DNA of 64,000 nucleotides from Przewalskia tangutica (Eukaryota > Streptophyta > Magnoliopsida > Solanales > Solanaceae): NCBI GenBank assembly GCA_029844215.1, contig CM056732.1:20238001-20302000 (forward strand), given 5' to 3'. This document shows, piece after piece, positions 60,151-64,000 of this stretch. Below the pieces are notes generated by a model that worked only from the letters and a program-made list of their open reading frames with translations, did no database searches and was not told the DNA's origin. Position 1 is the first letter of the stretch. Each line of letters begins with the position of its first letter. The position numbers were made by a program, and so were the translations under genes.

Positions 60151-61390
60151 TCTAAAAATCAAATAGTAGTAAGCCTATGCAATGGCTTCATCTATATTTT
60201 GTCTATGCAACGACGAACATCTGTATCCCGTCTAAGCAACGACACACTTTCATCTAAGCCTATGCAACGGTTTCATCTATGTTTCGTCTATGCAACAATG
60301 AGCATTTGCATCGCGTCTATGCAACGACGTCATTTCATGTAAGCCTATGCAACGACTTCATCTATGTTTCGTCTATGCAACGACGAGCATCTGCATCGCG
60401 TCTATGCAACAACGCCATTTCATGTAAGCCTATGCAACGACTTCATCTATATTTCGTCTATGCAACGACGAGCATCTGCATCGCGTCTATGCAACGACAC
60501 CCTTTCATCTAAGCCTACGCAACGGATTCATCTATGTTTCGTCTATGAAACGACGGGCATCTGCATTGCGTCTATGCAACGACGTCATTTCATGTAAGCC
60601 TATACAATGGTTTCATCTATTTTTCGTCTATGCAACGACGAGCATCTGCATCGCGTCTATGCTACGACGCCATTTCATGTAAACCTATGCAACGACTTCA
60701 TCTATGTTTCGTCTATGCAACGACGCCCTTTCATCTAAGCCTATGCAACGACTTCATCAATGTTTCGTCTATGCAACGACGAATATCTGCATTGCGTCTA
60801 TGCAACGACGTCATTTCATGTAAGCCTATGCAACAGATTCATCTATGTTTCGTCTATGCAACGACGAGCATCTGCATCACGTCTATGCAACGACACCATT
60901 TCATGTAAGTCTATGCAACGACTTCATCTATATTTCGTCTATGCAACGACGAGCATCTGCATCACGTCTATGCAACGACGCCCTTTCATCTAAGCCTATG
61001 CAACGACTTCATATATGTTTCGTCTATGCAACGACGAGCATCTGCATCGCGTCTATGCAACGACGTCATTTCATGTGAGCCTATGCAACGACTTCATCTA
61101 TGTTTCGTCTATGCAACGACGAACATCTGCATCACGTTTATGCAACGACACCATTTCATTTAAGCCTATGTAACGACTTCATCTATGTTTCGTCTATGCA
61201 ACGACGAACATCTGCATCGCGTCTATGCAACAACGTCATTTCAATTAAGCCTATGCAATGATTTCATCTATGTTTCGTCTATGCAACGACGAACATCTGC
61301 ATTACGTCAGAAAATGACGCCATCTTCATCCAGAAACGACGAACATCTGCACTGCGTCCAGAAACGACGCCATCTTCATTTCCTTTGCAT
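60151..61390 (+). repeat. 85-bp satellite array of trimeric ~28-bp subunits
   Basis: About 13-14 units of 85 bp. Each has three subunits starting CTATGCAACGAC: one followed by TTCATCTATGTTTCGT, one by GAGCATCTGCATCGCGT and one by GCCATTTCATGTAAGC. One unit (near 60720) lacks the middle subunit. Copies become degenerate at both edges (60165-60300 and 61290-61390). Because 85 is not a multiple of 3, open frames in all phases arise from the repeat; they are not taken as genes. Confidence 0.95.
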
Positions 61391-61474
61391 TTTGACCTCG
61401 GGAACAAACACCCTAGAGACATTTCAGGGAACAAACACCCTGTCTTTTCCAGCATCCCATCGAAATTGTAACCT

Positions 61475-61700
61475 AGTGTCATCAAGATTCGACACTGGGA
61501 CATATTTTTGAATCGGTATTCATCCGTCCATAATTTTAGTATCGCAGCAATCCAGTGTCCTCATAATTCGACACTGGGACATTTTTAAATCTGCGTCAGT
61601 TTTGCTTTTTATTTTCGCATCACAACGACCTAGTATTATCATAATTCGACACTGAGACAATTTTGAGTCTGCATCAGCCCCACTTTTGAGTTTTAGTTTA
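61475..61700 (+). repeat. Three ~78-bp repeats with ATTCGACACTGGGACA
   Basis: The core ATTCGACACTG(G/A)GACA occurs with GACACTG starting at 61491, 61570 and 61648, each followed by a T-rich stretch and GCATCA/GCGTCAG. They lie between the 85-bp array and the complete LTR. Confidence 0.85.
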
Positions 61701-61780
61701 TAAAACAAGACAAAATTGGCTACAAGTCAACATCTTTGTCCGAAGACTCTTTCATCATCTCTGTACAAATAGGGACATAC

Positions 61781-63896
61781 TGTTGACAGTCAATTTTGAC
61801 CCGTTTTTCGTACATTTGTTGCAATTTTATGTGTTTTAGGACACCGCATTTTAATCAATATTTTTGGCATTTTTATATATTTTTTACATAATATTCTATG
61901 TTTGCAAATTGACATCGCATTTTTATTTATTTTATTAGACATTAAACATTTCTTAAAAAATATGTTTTATTATTATTACATCGGCATTTTTATTTTTATA
62001 ATTTTACATCTCTTTAAATAATTTTTCTTTTAAGTAAATAAATCATTTTGTATTTTATTCAAGCCAATTTCATCAAATCAGTCCCAATCTGAGGCTTAAT
62101 TCGGATCAGTCCAATCCAACACCCTTTTTATTTTTTATTTTAATCCAACACCCTTTTACTATCCTATCTAAAAATCAAATACCACTTTTCATTTCCCCCA
62201 AACCCTAAACCTAAATATCTATATAAATAAAAACTATTCCCCCTCTTTTCATTAAAAAACACCACACATGCAGCCTATATCTCCCACATCTCACTCTTTT
62301 AAACTCACCATCTCTCTCACCTCAAGCCTCACCCTTCCCCTCTGTCCCGTGCCGCCGCTGCCAACGCCGGAGTTGCAAACTCCGGCGAACCCACTCTCGT
62401 CTCCTCCTCACTCTCCCGCTGCTCACTGTCGAACCACTGCTCTCTCTCCCGTCACAATCAGTGACCCGTTGACCAGTAACCCATCTCATTTCTTCTACCT
62501 TCACCATCTCCGGCGATGTATTTGTTGTCTATATTTATATTACATTTTTGTGTGTGTTTGTTGACTGTTGGACTGTTCTTATTTTCGGATTTTTGGTAAC
62601 TAGACGGAGTTTAGAACTCCAGCGACCTTGGGTTTGGTTCTAAATGCTAGAATATGTTGTTGGTTATCCATCGTTTGACTGACTTTTGATTTTTTTTGTA
62701 TGCTGCCGGAGTGTTAACTTCCGGCGACCTTTATCCGACAATATTTTTTGGTATCTGTTGTCTTACTATGGCGAACCAGACTGATTTTCTAACTTTTGTT
62801 CGTATCTCGCCGGAGTTAAATTCCGGTAATTCTTCTTGCCTCTCTTGTTTCGGTGATTATGCTATTTCCGGCGATGTTCTAACTATCCGGCATGTTTACT
62901 GTGTTGTTATTACTGCTTCATTGTTTTGGACTTTGGTTAGGACTGTTTTTGACGATTTTGGCTCTTCATTTTATTAAACTGATTTAGACCAAATACTACA
63001 CTGTTGGTATATACTGGTTTGAACGTGATACTACACTTGATTGACCAATGAAAAAGTTATCCGTCGATTTTTGAGGCCTCCACAGTTGCAAAGACGAAAA
63101 ATAAAATAAAATGAAGCTTTCTGGGCAATGATGATTTCTTCCGCTTACACCGGATAACCAACATGCCCTGGCAGGGCGAATTTTCACAGCCGGACTTGTT
63201 TAGGATATCCCACTTTATTTTTTTTATATATGAGCCCTCTGTGTTTAAAACTATTACTGTTTTGGCGCGAATGTGAAGGTTTTATTTATTTTATTGTTTC
63301 TAACAATATTGGCCGATGAAAGAATCTTCGTCTGATTTCCAAGGCCTCCTCTGTATAAAAGACGAGTTTATTTTTAGCTTTACTTATTAATTCTTGTCAT
63401 TGCTTTAAAATTATTTATTCTATTACTAACACTTTTACTAAGTGTTTATGCAGGTACCCGGAGATCATCTTGTGCAAAAGGTCTAAAAAGGGCTAAAAGA
63501 TGTCCCGGAGTTTTATTCGATTTTAGCTTTATTATTCTGTATTGCATTTCATTGTAATTGTAAATTATGAAAACTGCTTAGAATATGTAGAATAAAAAGG
63601 CAATAAATAATTAACCTAGGTTTGGACGGATAACCGCAAGTTAACGGATCTTAAAGGATGTCTAACCCCTTCCCTTTAGGATAATAAAGAACCCTGATCC
63701 AGAATCTCATTAATTTCGCAGACCATTAAATGGAGATTAATTGCAGTAGTTTTATTGCAATAAATCAAGTGTCCTAATTCACTTAACTAATTAGGTGGCG
63801 ACTCCTCAAAATCAGCATTATTTCTCCATCCAGGAAACCGCGCCAGAGAGCAACGTTGCGGATACCGTTCAGACCTCGAGGTAAAGCGCGACAGCA
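61781..63896 (+). repeat. Tat/Ogre-type 5' LTR of an element continuing beyond the window
   Basis: 2116 bp, TGTTGACAGTC to GCGCGACAGCA, followed at once by a primer-binding site. It contains a TATA-like TATATAAATA (62220-62229), four CCGGAGTT...CCGG inverted repeats (62365-62387, 62602-62620, 62706-62727, 62809-62826) and AATAAA motifs near 63591 and 63613. The first 613 bp recur at 59538. Confidence 0.85.
62220..62229 (+). promoter_or_regulatory. LTR TATA box
   Basis: TATATAAATA in an otherwise C/T-rich setting, conserved in the left copy (59977-59986). Probable core promoter of the element. Confidence 0.55.
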
Positions 63897-63914
63897 TGGC
63901 GACTCCACTGGGGA
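63897..63914 (+). other. Primer-binding site
   Basis: TGGCGACTCCACTGGGGA directly after the LTR. Resembles the tRNA-Arg-type sites of Ogre-like elements. Shows that an internal region follows to the right. Confidence 0.75.
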
Positions 63915-64000
63915 TATCAGGTTCTTGATCATAGCAAACCCAGGTTAATTAAATATTGCGCTTTATTTTGATTTTATATTTGTTGTAAATATTTTATATT

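Noticed and set aside
60151..61390. CRISPR-like look (repeats of ~28 bp with alternating segments)
   Set aside because: The 'spacers' are themselves the same in every unit, and this is plant nuclear DNA; it is a satellite.
60106..61511. Overlapping open frames of 77-108 codons with repeated Cys/Arg-rich peptides
   Set aside because: They are translations of the 85-bp tandem repeat in different phases; frame openness follows from the unit sequence, and there is no start context or family resemblance.
62268..62564. 98-codon Pro/Ser-rich frame in the right-hand LTR
   Set aside because: Lies in LTR leader sequence; the parallel frame is cut short in the left copy (60150), and composition reflects the CT-rich leader.

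Overview
This is plant nuclear DNA, almost certainly from the nightshade family (Solanaceae); the genus cannot be fixed from sequence alone. Evidence: AT-rich intergenic DNA, a spliced plant gene of the OXIDATIVE STRESS 3 type, TS-SINE/RTE-type 3' tails ending in TTG repeats, and nested Ty3/gypsy elements of the Tekay/Del, Athila and Tat/Ogre lineages with Solanaceae-style LTRs. Only two ordinary host genes are visible; most of the 64 kb is transposable element sequence of several ages.

Layout. 1-15173 (+): two degraded Tekay/Del-type retrotransposons arranged head to tail. A remnant pol ends in an LTR (1664-4687), which is followed by a second gag-pol (4688-12021) and its 3' LTR (12161-15173). 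The second pol is split near its C-terminus by a 3.3 kb solo LTR with a perfect ATTAC target duplication. 15174-19900: AT-rich intergenic DNA with one GC-rich LTR-like scrap. 19962-24556 (+): a two-exon OXS3-like gene whose 3.8 kb intron holds a Stowaway-type MITE, a 5'-truncated RTE LINE, a 602-bp hAT-type MITE and another element. 25620-29304: a hAT-type non-autonomous element with an 8-bp target duplication, itself hit by a SINE and by a pol-less LTR element. 29305-33300: SINE/LINE tails, two foldback MITEs and otherwise unassigned DNA. 33328-34188 (+): an intronless-CDS gene for an RRM-like protein. 34831-35442: a MITE containing a tRNA-derived SINE. 35620-37149: an LTR-like block with repeated GCGATCGC palindromes.

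37150-59000 (-): one large Tat/Ogre-type element (ORF1 with a plant-mobile-domain-like region, gag, protease, G-patch, truncated RT) opened by three later insertions: an 8.3 kb Athila-like element (39440-47719), a 4.2 kb Tekay solo LTR (47755-51974, TSD ATTTC) and an Athila-like solo LTR (54907-56364, TSD CTTGT). The Athila-like element keeps gag and protease but has no reverse transcriptase, RNase H or integrase. In their place is an apparently intact 393-codon ORF resembling the 'putative plant transposon protein' domain.

59538-63914 (+): a Tat/Ogre-type LTR (61781-63896) followed by a tRNA-type primer-binding site, so a further element runs off the right edge. To its left, a 613-bp copy of the start of the same LTR leads straight into a 1.2 kb array of 85-bp repeats built from three ~28-bp subunits. 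The least ordinary structures are the pol-less Athila-like element and the LTR-launched satellite array. All family assignments are from reading; no search was run.
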